A stretch of DNA of 64,000 bases, taken from positions 316,825 to 380,824 of the forward strand of contig NZ_FXAP01000001.1 of assembly GCF_900177615.1 (NCBI RefSeq). The letters are read 5' to 3'. Shown here one piece after another: positions 7,498 through 15,312 of this stretch (positions are counted from its first letter, which is position 1; each line of letters starts with the position of its first letter). Under the pieces are notes generated by a model. The model did no database searches, was not told the DNA's origin, and saw nothing but the letters and a program-made list of their open reading frames with translations. This stretch comes from Plantibacter flavus. Its GTDB lineage: Bacteria > Actinomycetota > Actinomycetes > Actinomycetales > Microbacteriaceae. Position numbers and translations under genes: made by a program.

Positions 7498-8060
7498 GCG
7501 TCGAGATGATCGACCTCACCGCCCAGCTGCGGAGCCAGATCCGCAACGTCTACGACGACATGGACGGCCCCAGCGATCGCGTCATCGCGCACGAGATGCC
7601 GGCACCGGATCCCGAGTTCGCCATGATCCACGTGAGCGACGACATCCCACACAGCGGATGTGTTGGACCCTGGATCGTCGAGTGCGACACGGGCGCTCGC
7701 CACCTTGACGCATCCGAAGCCGCCGCGTACGCCGCCGCCATGGCAGCAGCTGCCCGCCAGGCCCTCATCTTGAACAGCGACACCCGCATCGTCTCGATCC
7801 CCGACGACGGTCGCTTCAGGGAGGGAATGGAAGACGGAGGTCCGTTCGCCGTCGCCCGCATGGTCGAAGCCGGGTACGCGGATCAGTTCACGACCGTCCG
7901 GGACATCACCAGCCCCAAGCCGCTCGAAGTTCGCACACCCGGCTACTCGTGGCGCACCGATGGCTACGGATTCATCTACTACGGCATGTTCGAGTGGTTC
8001 GGCGAGGACATCGTCGGCGGACAACGCCGGGTGCTCCTGAAGGAGGCGCCCCGTGGGTAG
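7494..8060 (+). CDS. phage early protein of unknown function
   Basis: 188 aa. The ATG overlaps the previous stop in an ATGA; the same frame is open further upstream but that part is the shadow of the preceding gene. Features seen: an Ala-rich helix (residues about 76-92, EAAAYAAAMAAAARQA) and a C-terminal aromatic segment (YGFIYYGMFEWFGED). It overlaps the next gene by eight bases. No family recognised. Confidence 0.65.
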   Translation: MSVEMIDLTAQLRSQIRNVYDDMDGPSDRVIAHEMPAPDPEFAMIHVSDDIPHSGCVGPWIVECDTGARHLDASEAAAYAAAMAAAARQALILNSDTRIVSIPDDGRFREGMEDGGPFAVARMVEAGYADQFTTVRDITSPKPLEVRTPGYSWRTDGYGFIYYGMFEWFGEDIVGGQRRVLLKEAPRG

Positions 8061-8676
8061 GCAGTGGAAGGCCGGCAGTAAGACGCCGGTCGACGGCAAG
8101 CCGTACGCGCAGTGGAAGGTGCGCGAGGTCGACCCGCCGGAGCGCGTGAAGAGCAAGCACGTCGTGCCGCTCAGCTCTGGTGACGAGGGTGACGTCTGGG
8201 AGTACATCGCCGTCGTCGTGTTCGTGCCGATCCAGTCAGAGGTCTGGGTGCACTTCGCGCCCGGCACCGACGACGACGACCGCCGGAAGGCGTGGGCGCA
8301 CGCGATCGCGATGCGCGACACCGCAGAGTCCTTCGACGCCTGCTCCCCGCGCGAGCTCCCTGCACAGGCGACGGTGTACGAGACGACCATCGGCTACCGC
8401 CTCCACGGCACCCGCTGCACGGTGAGCGGTTGCCAGTCCTTCGGCAGCTGGCACGTCGGACCGAACCACTCCGCCGACCACGTCGCCGAGGACATCCGCG
8501 CCGAGGGGTACCGGGTCCGCCTGGTGCTCCGCTACGGCGACTGGGTGCCCGAGGTGTCGCTGTCGACCTACCGCCTCGACACGGCCACCGAGGTAGCTGC
8601 CCTCGCGAACGACATCGCGTGGATCCAGGCAGCACGGCGGAAGCTGCTCGAACCGCAGGCGGCGGTTAAGGCGTGA
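8053..8676 (+). CDS. phage early protein of unknown function
   Basis: 207 aa with a GTG start overlapping the upstream gene by eight bases. It is basic at the N-terminus (GRQWKAGSK) and has alternating hydrophobic strands (EYIAVVVFVPIQSEVWVHF), suggesting a beta-rich fold. Its C-terminal third resembles a short alpha/beta domain. No catalytic signature seen. Confidence 0.65.
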   Translation: MGRQWKAGSKTPVDGKPYAQWKVREVDPPERVKSKHVVPLSSGDEGDVWEYIAVVVFVPIQSEVWVHFAPGTDDDDRRKAWAHAIAMRDTAESFDACSPRELPAQATVYETTIGYRLHGTRCTVSGCQSFGSWHVGPNHSADHVAEDIRAEGYRVRLVLRYGDWVPEVSLSTYRLDTATEVAALANDIAWIQAARRKLLEPQAAVKA

Positions 8677-8918
8677 CGGACTTCCAGGAGCCATACACCG
8701 AGGCGGAGCTCGACACGGTCGTGCCGTTGCCCGACGGGCGCCGAAAGTCGCTCCGCCACCTCACCCGACAGGACGCTCTCTCGATCGCCATGTCACGCAC
8801 CAACGCTGACGAGCGCGAGCTCTACCAGGCCATCGCCATCAAACTCACCCACCACCCGACGTTCCACGCCGCATACCTCGCGGGAGCGTTCGGACACCGC
8901 CCAGGAGGCGCAGCATGA
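8673..8918 (+). CDS. small phage early protein
   Basis: 81 aa, GTG start overlapping the previous stop by four bases. Predominantly helical by eye, with a central TRQDALSIAMSRTNADERELYQAIAIKL segment. It is retained in the same overlapping chain as its neighbours, which is the main support for it being real. Function unknown. Confidence 0.6.
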   Translation: MTDFQEPYTEAELDTVVPLPDGRRKSLRHLTRQDALSIAMSRTNADERELYQAIAIKLTHHPTFHAAYLAGAFGHRPGGAA

Positions 8919-9718
8919 CCAACCAGACCAAGTCGACCCCGCTCGACACCCTCAAGCAGACCGCGAAGCTCGTCGAGGAGTTGCTCGACATCATCATCGA
9001 CGACTTCGGCGGGAAGTACGGAGTCGACGATGACGACGAGGCGTACGCCATCGCCGGCTCCATCTCGATGGAGCTCACAAAGGCGCTCGCCGCACACGTC
9101 CCCGGCATCAGCTGGGACCAGGACGTCGCGATGCGTTCCTACGACGACCCCGCTGCGCGTCAGGCAATTCAGACGTTCGACGACGGGACACCCATCTGGA
9201 GGCTCATGGACCACGGCGGGTTCGTCAGCTACTACTACCCGCGCCGCGACGGCACCCCGGAGGAGCATGCCCAGCGCATGGCCGCTCTCAAGGATCCGGG
9301 GAAGGCTCGCCATTTGCACGCGGTGACCTCCACTTCCGATCCGGGGAACCCGGGTGTCCAGGTTGGACACTCGGGTGTGTTCCCGGGATCACAGCCAGTG
9401 GAACCGTCCGGCAACTGGACCGGCGCGGAGACCGTCGACAACATCGACATCGCCGTGCAGCGCCTCAACGCTGCAGCGGAGCCGACGAACGCTGAGCAGC
9501 ACATCGAGGTCATGGCCGGCCTCGCTGAGTGGCAGTTCGACGCTGAGGCGCTCGCCGCAGTCGGTGTCGCGGACGAGCGCGTCGCCCGGGATCTTGTCAA
9601 CCTGCTCCACGCTGCGACGCACGCCGTCCGCGGCGACGTCGACCCGAGCATCATCGTGCAGTCCGTCGGCATCATCGGCGGACGCATCGCTCACCGCATC
9701 GCGGGGGTGGAGCGTTGA
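8915..9718 (+). CDS. phage early protein of unknown function
   Basis: 267 aa, ATG overlapping the upstream stop (ATGA). Very acidic N-terminal third (ELLDIIIDDFGGKYGVDDDDE), a Gly/Pro/Ser linker around residues 145-170, and a helical C-terminal domain. The two-domain layout with a disordered linker suggests a binding or adaptor protein. It immediately precedes the replication initiator and its stop overlaps that gene's TTG start. Confidence 0.65.
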   Translation: MTNQTKSTPLDTLKQTAKLVEELLDIIIDDFGGKYGVDDDDEAYAIAGSISMELTKALAAHVPGISWDQDVAMRSYDDPAARQAIQTFDDGTPIWRLMDHGGFVSYYYPRRDGTPEEHAQRMAALKDPGKARHLHAVTSTSDPGNPGVQVGHSGVFPGSQPVEPSGNWTGAETVDNIDIAVQRLNAAAEPTNAEQHIEVMAGLAEWQFDAEALAAVGVADERVARDLVNLLHAATHAVRGDVDPSIIVQSVGIIGGRIAHRIAGVER

Positions 9719-10473
9719 GCTACAAAGCAACAGGGTGGGCGTACGACCTACCCATCTCCGGCCCGCGCAAGGGCGTTCTCGTCGTCCTCGCTGACATGGC
9801 GGATGAAGCGTTCTCCTGCTACCCGGGGCAGCAGAAGATCGTCCACATGTCCGGGTTCTCCGAGAAGACCGTCCGTCGGGCTCTCGCGTCGCTCGAGCAG
9901 GACGGGCTGATCTCGCGGGAGCAGCGTCACGGCCGGAACGGGTACCGGACGAGCGATCGCTACATCCTCCACGTGGGCCTCGGCCTACCGGTCACAGGGC
10001 CTACTGGTCAGAGCGACCACCGGTCAGAGAGTCCGAGCCTACCGGTCACTCTGACCATACCTACCGGTCAGAGTGACCGGGCAGAGGAACCATCAGTAGA
10101 ACCACTAGATGAATCACCAGTCTTGCCCATCGGAGATGTGCCGGTGCGCAGAACGACCGAGCAGATGTTCGAAGAGTTCTGGACGGTGTGGCAGCACAAG
10201 AAGTCCAAGCTCGACGCTCTCAAGGCGTGGACCTCGACACTCCATTCGGTGAAGCCTGCCGAGCGTGAGGCGTTTGCCGACCGGATCATTGGAGTGGTGC
10301 CCGCGACGTTCGAGCAATGGGTCGAGATCGAGAAGCGCCCGAAGAGCAAGATCCCGTACCCGGCAACGTGGCTGCGAGCAGGCGGCTACGACGACCCGAT
10401 CGAAGAAGTCGAGACGGTCGACACTCCCGACCCGTGGGCTGGCAAGCGACGGTTCGGCGGTCGCAATGGATGA
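9715..10473 (+). CDS. phage replication initiator (winged-helix, O-like)
   Basis: 252 aa. The N-terminal winged helix (about 1-90, YPGQQKIVHMSGFSEKTVRRALASLEQDGLISRE) is typical of phage replication initiators. A low-complexity linker (about 91-140) is encoded by an iteron-like array. The C-terminal domain (about 148-235) resembles the helicase-loading domain of O/DnaD-type proteins. The TTG start overlaps the preceding TGA. It overlaps the DnaB-type helicase gene by eight bases, so initiator and helicase are made together. By analogy with lambda O, the origin would be inside this gene. Confidence 0.8.
   Translation: MSYKATGWAYDLPISGPRKGVLVVLADMADEAFSCYPGQQKIVHMSGFSEKTVRRALASLEQDGLISREQRHGRNGYRTSDRYILHVGLGLPVTGPTGQSDHRSESPSLPVTLTIPTGQSDRAEEPSVEPLDESPVLPIGDVPVRRTTEQMFEEFWTVWQHKKSKLDALKAWTSTLHSVKPAEREAFADRIIGVVPATFEQWVEIEKRPKSKIPYPATWLRAGGYDDPIEEVETVDTPDPWAGKRRFGGRNG
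9984..10080. repeat. iteron array inside the initiator gene, candidate replication origin
   Basis: Five copies of a sequence close to CCTACCGGTCAGAGTGACC begin at 9984, 10000, 10020 (shortened), 10038 and 10060. The fourth carries GGTCACTCTGACC, the exact reverse complement of GGTCAGAGTGACC in the fifth. The next 45 bases (10081-10125) are A+T-richer than the surroundings, as expected of an unwinding element. The array encodes the linker between the initiator's two domains, the layout known from lambda O. Confidence 0.7.
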
Positions 10474-11719
10474 CGCGCAGAGCACCGCAGCTACCCGCAT
10501 CCTCCACGCCGTCCTCAGCTCTGGCGGGCGGGCGCTCGACGACCTGACGCTGACGGCCGACGACTTCGACCTGGTCGAGCATGAGGCGATCTACTCGGCG
10601 ATGCTCGAGATGCGCGCGGCTGGGCGGACGGTGTCGCAAGAGGCGTTGAGCCTGCGGCTCCCGAAGCACGCTGACACCATCTGGTCGCTCGACTCGGCCT
10701 ACGCCGCGTCGGTGTCGGTGGATCACTACGCCGAGATCCTGTCGCACAAGTCGCTCGTGCGTCGGCTGCGGGCTGTGGGGGCGGGGCTGTCTGGGCTCGA
10801 TACGACCATGTCGCCGGACGAGCTCGTCGAGTATGCACGTGGCAAGGTAGACGCCGCTGTGGGCGCCCAGGCGACCCGCCCGGTGGAGTTCATGCCGGAG
10901 CTGTGGGACGAGGCGCTACAGCCGGACGTGGAGGGCACGGTGGGTTCGTTCCTGCCGTCGCCGTGGCCGGCGTTCGATGCTGCGACGGGAGGGTTCCGCC
11001 GCGGTGGCCTGTACATCTTCGGCGCCCGCCCTGGTGTCGGCAAGACGGTTGTCGCGCTGAACATCGCGATGAAGCTCGGCAACTTCGGCACCGTCGCGTA
11101 CTCGTCGCTCGAGATGGGTCGCGATGAGCTGACCCGTCGGGCGATCGCCGCTCACGCCGACGTCGACATCGAAGCGATCGAACGCCGCACGCTGAATCAA
11201 CAGCAGGTGGCGATGGTCGCGGCCAGCCGGCGCACGTTCCAGAGTCGCGTCGCGATCGACGACCGGGCGCACATGGTCGGACCGGCGCACGTCCGCCAGT
11301 TCGCCCGCACCGTGTCCAGGCGCGGCGAGCTGTCCGCGATCATCGTCGACTACCTGCAGCTCATGGACGTACGTGGCAACGCGGACCGGCGGGCGAAGGT
11401 GACGGACTTCTCCCGGCAGCTCAAGGTGCTCGCGAAGGATCTCAACGTCCCCGTGATCGCCCTGTCGCAGCTGAACCGTGACTCCGAGAAGCGCATGGAC
11501 AAGCGCCCGCTGATCTCCGAGCTCCGAGAGTCCGGGTCGATCGAGCAGGACGCGGACATGGTCGTGCTCCTGTCCCGTGAGGAGCAGCAGTTCGGCGAGG
11601 AGATCATCCTCGACATCGCCAAGTACCGGCAGGGCGCACAAGCGGTCGTCACCCTCGGGTGGCGTGGAGACCGTGCCCGCATCGACGACTACAGCCCGGC
11701 GGGATACGCCAACTCATGA
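10466..11719 (+). CDS. DnaB-type replicative DNA helicase
   Basis: 417 aa. The N-terminal DnaB domain (about 1-110) is followed by a RecA-like core with Walker A GARPGVGKT (186-194) and Walker B IIVDYLQLM (292-300). LSQLNRDSEKR and the SIEQDADMVVLL motif are typical of the DnaB family. Slightly shorter than bacterial DnaB (about 450). The ATG at 10466 is chosen because it begins at the expected N-terminal helix and gives an eight-base overlap with the initiator. It unwinds the phage origin ahead of host polymerase. No DnaC-like loader is seen, so the initiator probably loads it. Confidence 0.92.
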   Translation: MDDAQSTAATRILHAVLSSGGRALDDLTLTADDFDLVEHEAIYSAMLEMRAAGRTVSQEALSLRLPKHADTIWSLDSAYAASVSVDHYAEILSHKSLVRRLRAVGAGLSGLDTTMSPDELVEYARGKVDAAVGAQATRPVEFMPELWDEALQPDVEGTVGSFLPSPWPAFDAATGGFRRGGLYIFGARPGVGKTVVALNIAMKLGNFGTVAYSSLEMGRDELTRRAIAAHADVDIEAIERRTLNQQQVAMVAASRRTFQSRVAIDDRAHMVGPAHVRQFARTVSRRGELSAIIVDYLQLMDVRGNADRRAKVTDFSRQLKVLAKDLNVPVIALSQLNRDSEKRMDKRPLISELRESGSIEQDADMVVLLSREEQQFGEEIILDIAKYRQGAQAVVTLGWRGDRARIDDYSPAGYANS

Positions 11720-12609
11720 ACCCTTCACAGAACGGACAGCACATGACCGACACCACCATCGTCCTCCTGCCCTGCATCAACGGCTGCATCCGCAAGGGCA
11801 CCGAAGACACCGACCACCCGGAACCGCTCGTCGCCAAGCGCGGCATGTTCTGCCTCCGATGCTTCGGGAAAGCCGAACGAGCCCTTCGAGCAGTCCCAGA
11901 CCTCGTCGAGCATGTCGTCTCGAACTTCCCGGGGACGATCACGAAGGTGTCCGACGACGTCCGCGTGAGCGGCACGTCGGAACGCTCGCTCGGATCCTTC
12001 TCGGAGCAGGCTTGGGTAGATGCTGACGCGATCTACTCGGCGCTCGCCGTGTACTCGGCACACTGGGCGAAAGCGATGTCCATCAGCCCGCCAGCACCAG
12101 CACGACGTTCATGGCGAGACGAGCACGGATACGTCCTCGGCCTTCCGGCCAGCATCTCACCCGCAGATGCTCGCCAGACCGCGGGCGTCATGTCGGACTG
12201 GCTGCTCATTCACCTGCCGCAGATCTTCACCTTCGACCAAGCTTCCGTGAACGAGTTCATCGACGGCCTGGCGCCGATCGGCTCGATTGCCGCTCGATGG
12301 CCGATGGTCGAGCGCCCTCGAACCTCTCCGATGCCGCACGTGCAGCTGTCGATCTGCAACGGACAGATCAAGGTGTGGCCGGCCGGACTCCCGGGCACAG
12401 AGGTCTACGCGGTCTGCGAGAAGTGCGGCCACCAGTTCGAACTCGACGAGTACGAGGAAGCTGTCCACGCCTACCTGGTGGACCAGCAGGAGACGAAGCG
12501 AGCACGCCAAGCCGCGGCCGCTCGAGCAACTCGCGAGCAGAACAGTGCCGCGCACGTGCAGAAGCGCCTCCTCACGAAGTATGGACAGATCGTGGGGCAC
12601 GCATCATGA
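11716..12609 (+). CDS. phage zinc-finger-like protein of unknown function
   Basis: 297 aa if started at the ATG overlapping the helicase stop; an alternative ATG lies at 11743. Cys pairs CINGC and CLRC (N-terminal 50 residues) could form one zinc site, and CEKCGHQFELDE (about 235-246) is half of another. The C-terminus is a long basic Ala/Arg-rich helix (QQETKRARQAAAARATREQ). Similar proteins occur in actinophage replication regions; the function is not known to me. Confidence 0.65.
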   Translation: MNPSQNGQHMTDTTIVLLPCINGCIRKGTEDTDHPEPLVAKRGMFCLRCFGKAERALRAVPDLVEHVVSNFPGTITKVSDDVRVSGTSERSLGSFSEQAWVDADAIYSALAVYSAHWAKAMSISPPAPARRSWRDEHGYVLGLPASISPADARQTAGVMSDWLLIHLPQIFTFDQASVNEFIDGLAPIGSIAARWPMVERPRTSPMPHVQLSICNGQIKVWPAGLPGTEVYAVCEKCGHQFELDEYEEAVHAYLVDQQETKRARQAAAARATREQNSAAHVQKRLLTKYGQIVGHAS

Positions 12610-12818
12610 TGTGCAGCGCACTGTCCACGAACAACGGATCGCGGGATCGCAGTGTGGTCAACACCGGGGGAGGGAAAGGCAACCACGAATGCCTCCGACC
12701 CGTGGTCTCGGACATCCCGATCAGCCTGTGCGCACTGCACCTGTTGCTCGCAGCCCAAACGGTCGAAGAACTAGGCGGCGCACGAGAGTTGATCGGGATG
12801 GTGCGTCGAGGCGAATGA
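12606..12818 (+). CDS. small phage protein
   Basis: 70 aa, starting with ATGATG overlapping the previous stop (ATGA). It has scattered Cys/His (MMCSAL, NHECL, LCALH) that might bind zinc, and a helical C-terminus (AAQTVEELGGARELIGMVRR). Support is the tight coupling to its neighbour. Confidence 0.5.
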   Translation: MMCSALSTNNGSRDRSVVNTGGGKGNHECLRPVVSDIPISLCALHLLLAAQTVEELGGARELIGMVRRGE

Positions 12819-12894
12819 CCAGCGCCATGGGGCAGCGCCTCGTCTCTCGGGGCGCTGTCTCCTGGCACACTGATCGAGAAAACGAGGGAGAAGC

Positions 12895-13104
12895 ATGAGC
12901 AGAGACAGAGATGATGCCCTTCGAGAACTGACCCGACGGAGACTCGAGGAACTCGGTTTGGAGACCGAGCCCGGAAACGGGGCTCAGTATGAGGGCCACC
13001 TCAGTGCCCGGCGAGACGCCCAGCGGACGCTTGAAATTCTGGACGACGCGAGAACGCACGGCTATGCGCTGGCGTGGCGAGCTCGGAAGAATTCGCACGA
13101 GTAG
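12895..13104 (+). CDS. small phage protein
   Basis: 69 aa, highly charged and helical (RELTRRRLEELGLETEP). A good ribosome site, GAGGGAG at 12884-12890, precedes the ATG. It lies 76 bases after the previous gene and is the last gene of the rightward early block before a leftward gene. No family recognised. Confidence 0.6.
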   Translation: MSRDRDDALRELTRRRLEELGLETEPGNGAQYEGHLSARRDAQRTLEILDDARTHGYALAWRARKNSHE

Positions 13105-13226
13105 GGCGCGGCTTGACAAGACATCGCCGCATTGACTCTATATACTTGACGTACTTGGTCCTTCCCACCCGCCGGTGAGAGGGGCCATTTGCGTTCGCTC
13201 GGGAAAGAGCTCGTTCGAGAAGAACC
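13105..13226. other. intergenic, A+T-rich candidate promoter
   Basis: TTGACA near 13114 and TATATAC near 13140 occur in an unusually A+T-rich patch, but the spacing (about 20) is long for a standard promoter. TTGACT/TTGACG recur nearby. A promoter is likely somewhere here but I cannot place it. Confidence 0.3.
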
Positions 13227-13586
13227 TCACTCATTGGCCGGGCGTCCGAACGGCTCACCCACGTCGGCGACCAGCATGCCGTTGTCCTCTACAAGTGAAA
13301 AGACTCGCCCCGGGGCGACGCGATGGTGGCGCGCAAAAGACCTCCCTTCGATAGTCGCGGCGTTCGAGTCGTAACTTACAAGGAGCGCTGCTGGATCGTC
13401 GGCTGAGCTCAGCTGGAACGCCATCCGGCGTGTGTCCTCGTCGAAGAGCAGTCGAACATGGCTCGCCGCCTTCAGCAGAGGAAGCGCACCGCCACTGAAT
13501 CTGAAAATGTGGGAGCCAAGTCCGAGTCGGACAGTTGCGGGCTCATTGGCAGCCGCTGGGCTCGGTTCAAAAAGTTCGAAGGGCAT
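13227..13586 (-). CDS. leftward phage protein of unknown function
   Basis: 119 aa from the ATG (121 from a TTG two codons earlier); no strong ribosome site for either. The composition looks like a real beta-rich protein (VRLGLGSHIFRFSGGALPLLK, HVRLLFDEDTRRMAFQLS). It is the only leftward gene between the early and late operons, so it may be expressed in the lysogen like other inserted single genes (morons). No family recognised. Confidence 0.55.
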   Translation of the reverse strand: MPFELFEPSPAAANEPATVRLGLGSHIFRFSGGALPLLKAASHVRLLFDEDTRRMAFQLSSADDPAALLVSYDSNAATIEGRSFARHHRVAPGRVFSLVEDNGMLVADVGEPFGRPANE

Positions 13587-13592
13587 AGCCAA

Positions 13593-14175
13593 ATGCTAGT
13601 TAGGTCTCGCCCCTGGCGAGCCGCCCTGGAGAAACTGCGTTTCAGCACTCGCGTTCCAGTCTCAGCGTCACCACCATGCGAGAAGCGACCAGTAGCACCC
13701 CCGGCAGCCCGAAGACACAGTCTCGGCAAGAACCGGACGAGGGTACAGGTACGCAGTGACAGCCAACACGCTCGAAGACAGGAACGCGACACACCTCCCC
13801 ACCCCGCTAGCAACGGCTAAGAGTGGTGACAGCAACCCGGAGTCATGACCGGGTGGACTGTCAGACGGCACGGCGTCGGATATCGCCCCGTGCGGCATCT
13901 CGCGGATGGTTCAGACAGCAGCTTCGGTGCATCGTCTCTGCGTTGACTCAGTGAAGTTCGATCCTTCACGGCGGGGCCACTTGGTGGGCATACACGCACA
14001 GGCCGTAGAGCCACACACACGCGTCGTCACTGCCCACCACAAAGATCACCATGAAAGGTTGGCGTTGGCCAGGTAATCAACGCACACAGGGTAGCGACCC
14101 ACCGCCAGTCCCAGCCGCATGCAACCCGCTGATCACGGGCGGCTGGGACTCCGCACTCGCGTTCGGGAGGCTGCC
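13593..14175. other. 583-base non-coding region between early and late blocks
   Basis: No reading frame here has credible composition or a ribosome site. It contains the long hairpin at 14107-14150 and several shorter inverted repeats. It is a candidate for phage regulatory RNA or the late control region. No tRNA could be folded in it. Confidence 0.4.
14107..14150. repeat. perfect 12-bp inverted repeat, RNA hairpin
   Basis: AGTCCCAGCCGC (14107-14118) pairs perfectly with GCGGCTGGGACT (14139-14150), and CCG/CGG pair further inside the loop. It is 25 bases upstream of the first of the small genes. No T-run follows, so it is more likely a structured leader or small-RNA element than a terminator. 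Confidence 0.6.
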
Positions 14176-14364
14176 ATGCTCGACACCTGGTCAACCATCA
14201 CCCACCCAAAAGACACCCACCACATCCCCGACCACGACCTCATCGACCACCAACCCGACGAACACTGCATCTGCGGACCAACACACCGCTCCGATGTGAG
14301 CAGCGGGGTACTCAGGTGGAACGTGTGGCACCACAGCCTCGACGGGAGAGAAGACGATGAGTGA
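14176..14364 (+). CDS. small phage protein, His/Asp/Cys-rich
   Basis: 62 aa with GGGAGG at 14165-14170 as ribosome site. His, Asp and Cys cluster in the middle (THHIPDHDLIDHQPDEHC, then CxCGPTH), suggesting metal binding. It is the first of four very small genes linked by overlapping stop and start codons. Confidence 0.55.
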   Translation: MLDTWSTITHPKDTHHIPDHDLIDHQPDEHCICGPTHRSDVSSGVLRWNVWHHSLDGREDDE

Positions 14365-14497
14365 CAGCCCGTGGGCCGAACCCGAGACAGGCGGCGAAGC
14401 GTTCATCCCGCTCCGATTCGACAGCCTCGGGTCGCCGGTCTATCGCCACCAACTCCCACCCGAGGAACCCAGCGATGAACGGGAAGGCCGGTCATGA
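14357..14497 (+). CDS. very small phage protein
   Basis: 46 aa (MSDSPWAEPETGG... to ...EPSDEREGRS), overlapping the previous gene by eight bases and the next by four. Acidic and Pro-rich, probably mostly disordered apart from a central FIPLRFDSLGSPVYRH stretch. Supported by the gapless coupling on both sides. Confidence 0.5.
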   Translation: MSDSPWAEPETGGEAFIPLRFDSLGSPVYRHQLPPEEPSDEREGRS

Positions 14498-14670
14498 CGA
14501 TCTCGAAGCATGAGCTGCGTGCAGCCGAGATCGAGTCCTATCTGCACGAACAGGGCATCGACATCCTGCCCCATCAGCGGCAATGGCTCGAAGCATGGTT
14601 CAAGGAACAAGTACCGGTAGTCACCCTCGGCGGCAAGCCGATCGAGATCACACGCGCCGGCCAGCGATGA
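14494..14670 (+). CDS. very small phage protein, helical
   Basis: 58 aa, ATGA overlap with the gene before and after. It begins MTISKHELRAAEIESYL and continues with a helical QRQWLEAWFKEQV segment and a C-terminal beta hairpin (VVTLGGKPIEITRAG). Function unknown. Confidence 0.5.
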   Translation: MTISKHELRAAEIESYLHEQGIDILPHQRQWLEAWFKEQVPVVTLGGKPIEITRAGQR

Positions 14671-14813
14671 ACGCTGAACAAGAAGACCACGCACGGACAG
14701 CACTCACCACGGCAGGGATCATCGGGGACAAGCAGGACACGGCAGTCAGCAACCTGGCCGCGATGACCGAAGGATGGGCGCCGGCCAAGGAAGACCACCC
14801 CCTCCACACATAG
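14667..14813 (+). CDS. very small phage protein
   Basis: 48 aa (MNAEQEDHARTALTTAG...), ATGA overlap with the preceding gene, ending 18 bases before the HNH gene. No similarity recognised. Confidence 0.5.
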   Translation: MNAEQEDHARTALTTAGIIGDKQDTAVSNLAAMTEGWAPAKEDHPLHT

Positions 14814-14831
14814 ATACCCCGGGGGTGCCGC

Positions 14832-15131
14832 ATGCCATGGGAGAACAGCCGCCCCACCCACGTACCACCACGCATCCGTGACGCCTGCCTCAACCGCGAC
14901 GGTCACAGATGCACCGCGATCATGCGAGACGGCACACGATGCACCGAGACAACCAAACTCGAAGCAGCACACGTCAACCAATGGCAACCAGCCGAACGCA
15001 TCACCGTCGATGACGTCCGCACACTCTGCCACTGGCACCACAACAGGGAGACACAAGCCCAAGCAGCAGCAGCACGACGCAAACGCGGAAGCTCACGACA
15101 CCCCAAAGAGCAACATCCCGGCCTGACCTGA
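14832..15131 (+). CDS. phage HNH endonuclease next to terminase
   Basis: 99 aa compact HNH nuclease. Landmarks are C at CTAIMRDGTRC, the catalytic EAAHVNQW and the LCHWHHN zinc/active-site helix, with a basic tail. Phage HNH proteins placed just before the terminase genes are known to cooperate with terminase in cos-site cleavage, so this argues for cohesive-end packaging. A hairpin and an intrinsic terminator follow, separating it from the terminase operon. Confidence 0.85.
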   Translation: MPWENSRPTHVPPRIRDACLNRDGHRCTAIMRDGTRCTETTKLEAAHVNQWQPAERITVDDVRTLCHWHHNRETQAQAAAARRKRGSSRHPKEQHPGLT

Positions 15132-15203
15132 CCCGAAACGGCAGGCGACCACCCCGACCACCCCCTCCCCCGGGTCACAGGAGCGCGGAGAGTTGCTGTA
15201 ATT

Positions 15204-15230
15204 CCCCCTGGCTACGGGTCTGGGGGTTTT
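15204..15230 (+). terminator. terminator between HNH and terminase genes
   Basis: CCCCC (15204-15208) and GGGGG (15222-15226) flank a 13-base loop and are followed by TTTT. It would separate the small-gene/HNH transcript from the packaging operon. Confidence 0.5.
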
Positions 15231-15268
15231 GGAGTGCTGGGCGCTGAGATTCGCTTTCACGGCTTCTG

Positions 15269-15302
15269 ACCGAAACGGTTGGGGGCCTTCACCCGAAACG
15301 GG
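15269..15302 (+). promoter_or_regulatory. twin GAAA-loop hairpins before the terminase small-subunit gene
   Basis: ACCGAAACGGT (15269-15279) and CCCGAAACGGG (15292-15302) are two small hairpins. The GGGAGA ribosome site is formed by the 3' arm of the second one, and the ATG follows ten bases later. The same layout recurs at 19650-19684 before the scaffold gene. Confidence 0.65.
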
Positions 15303-15312
15303 AGATGCAGTC

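Noticed and set aside
13472-13813. 113-codon minus-strand frame upstream of the 13227-13586 gene
   Set aside because: Cys/Arg/Leu-rich composition, no ribosome site, and partly overlaps the better-supported gene.
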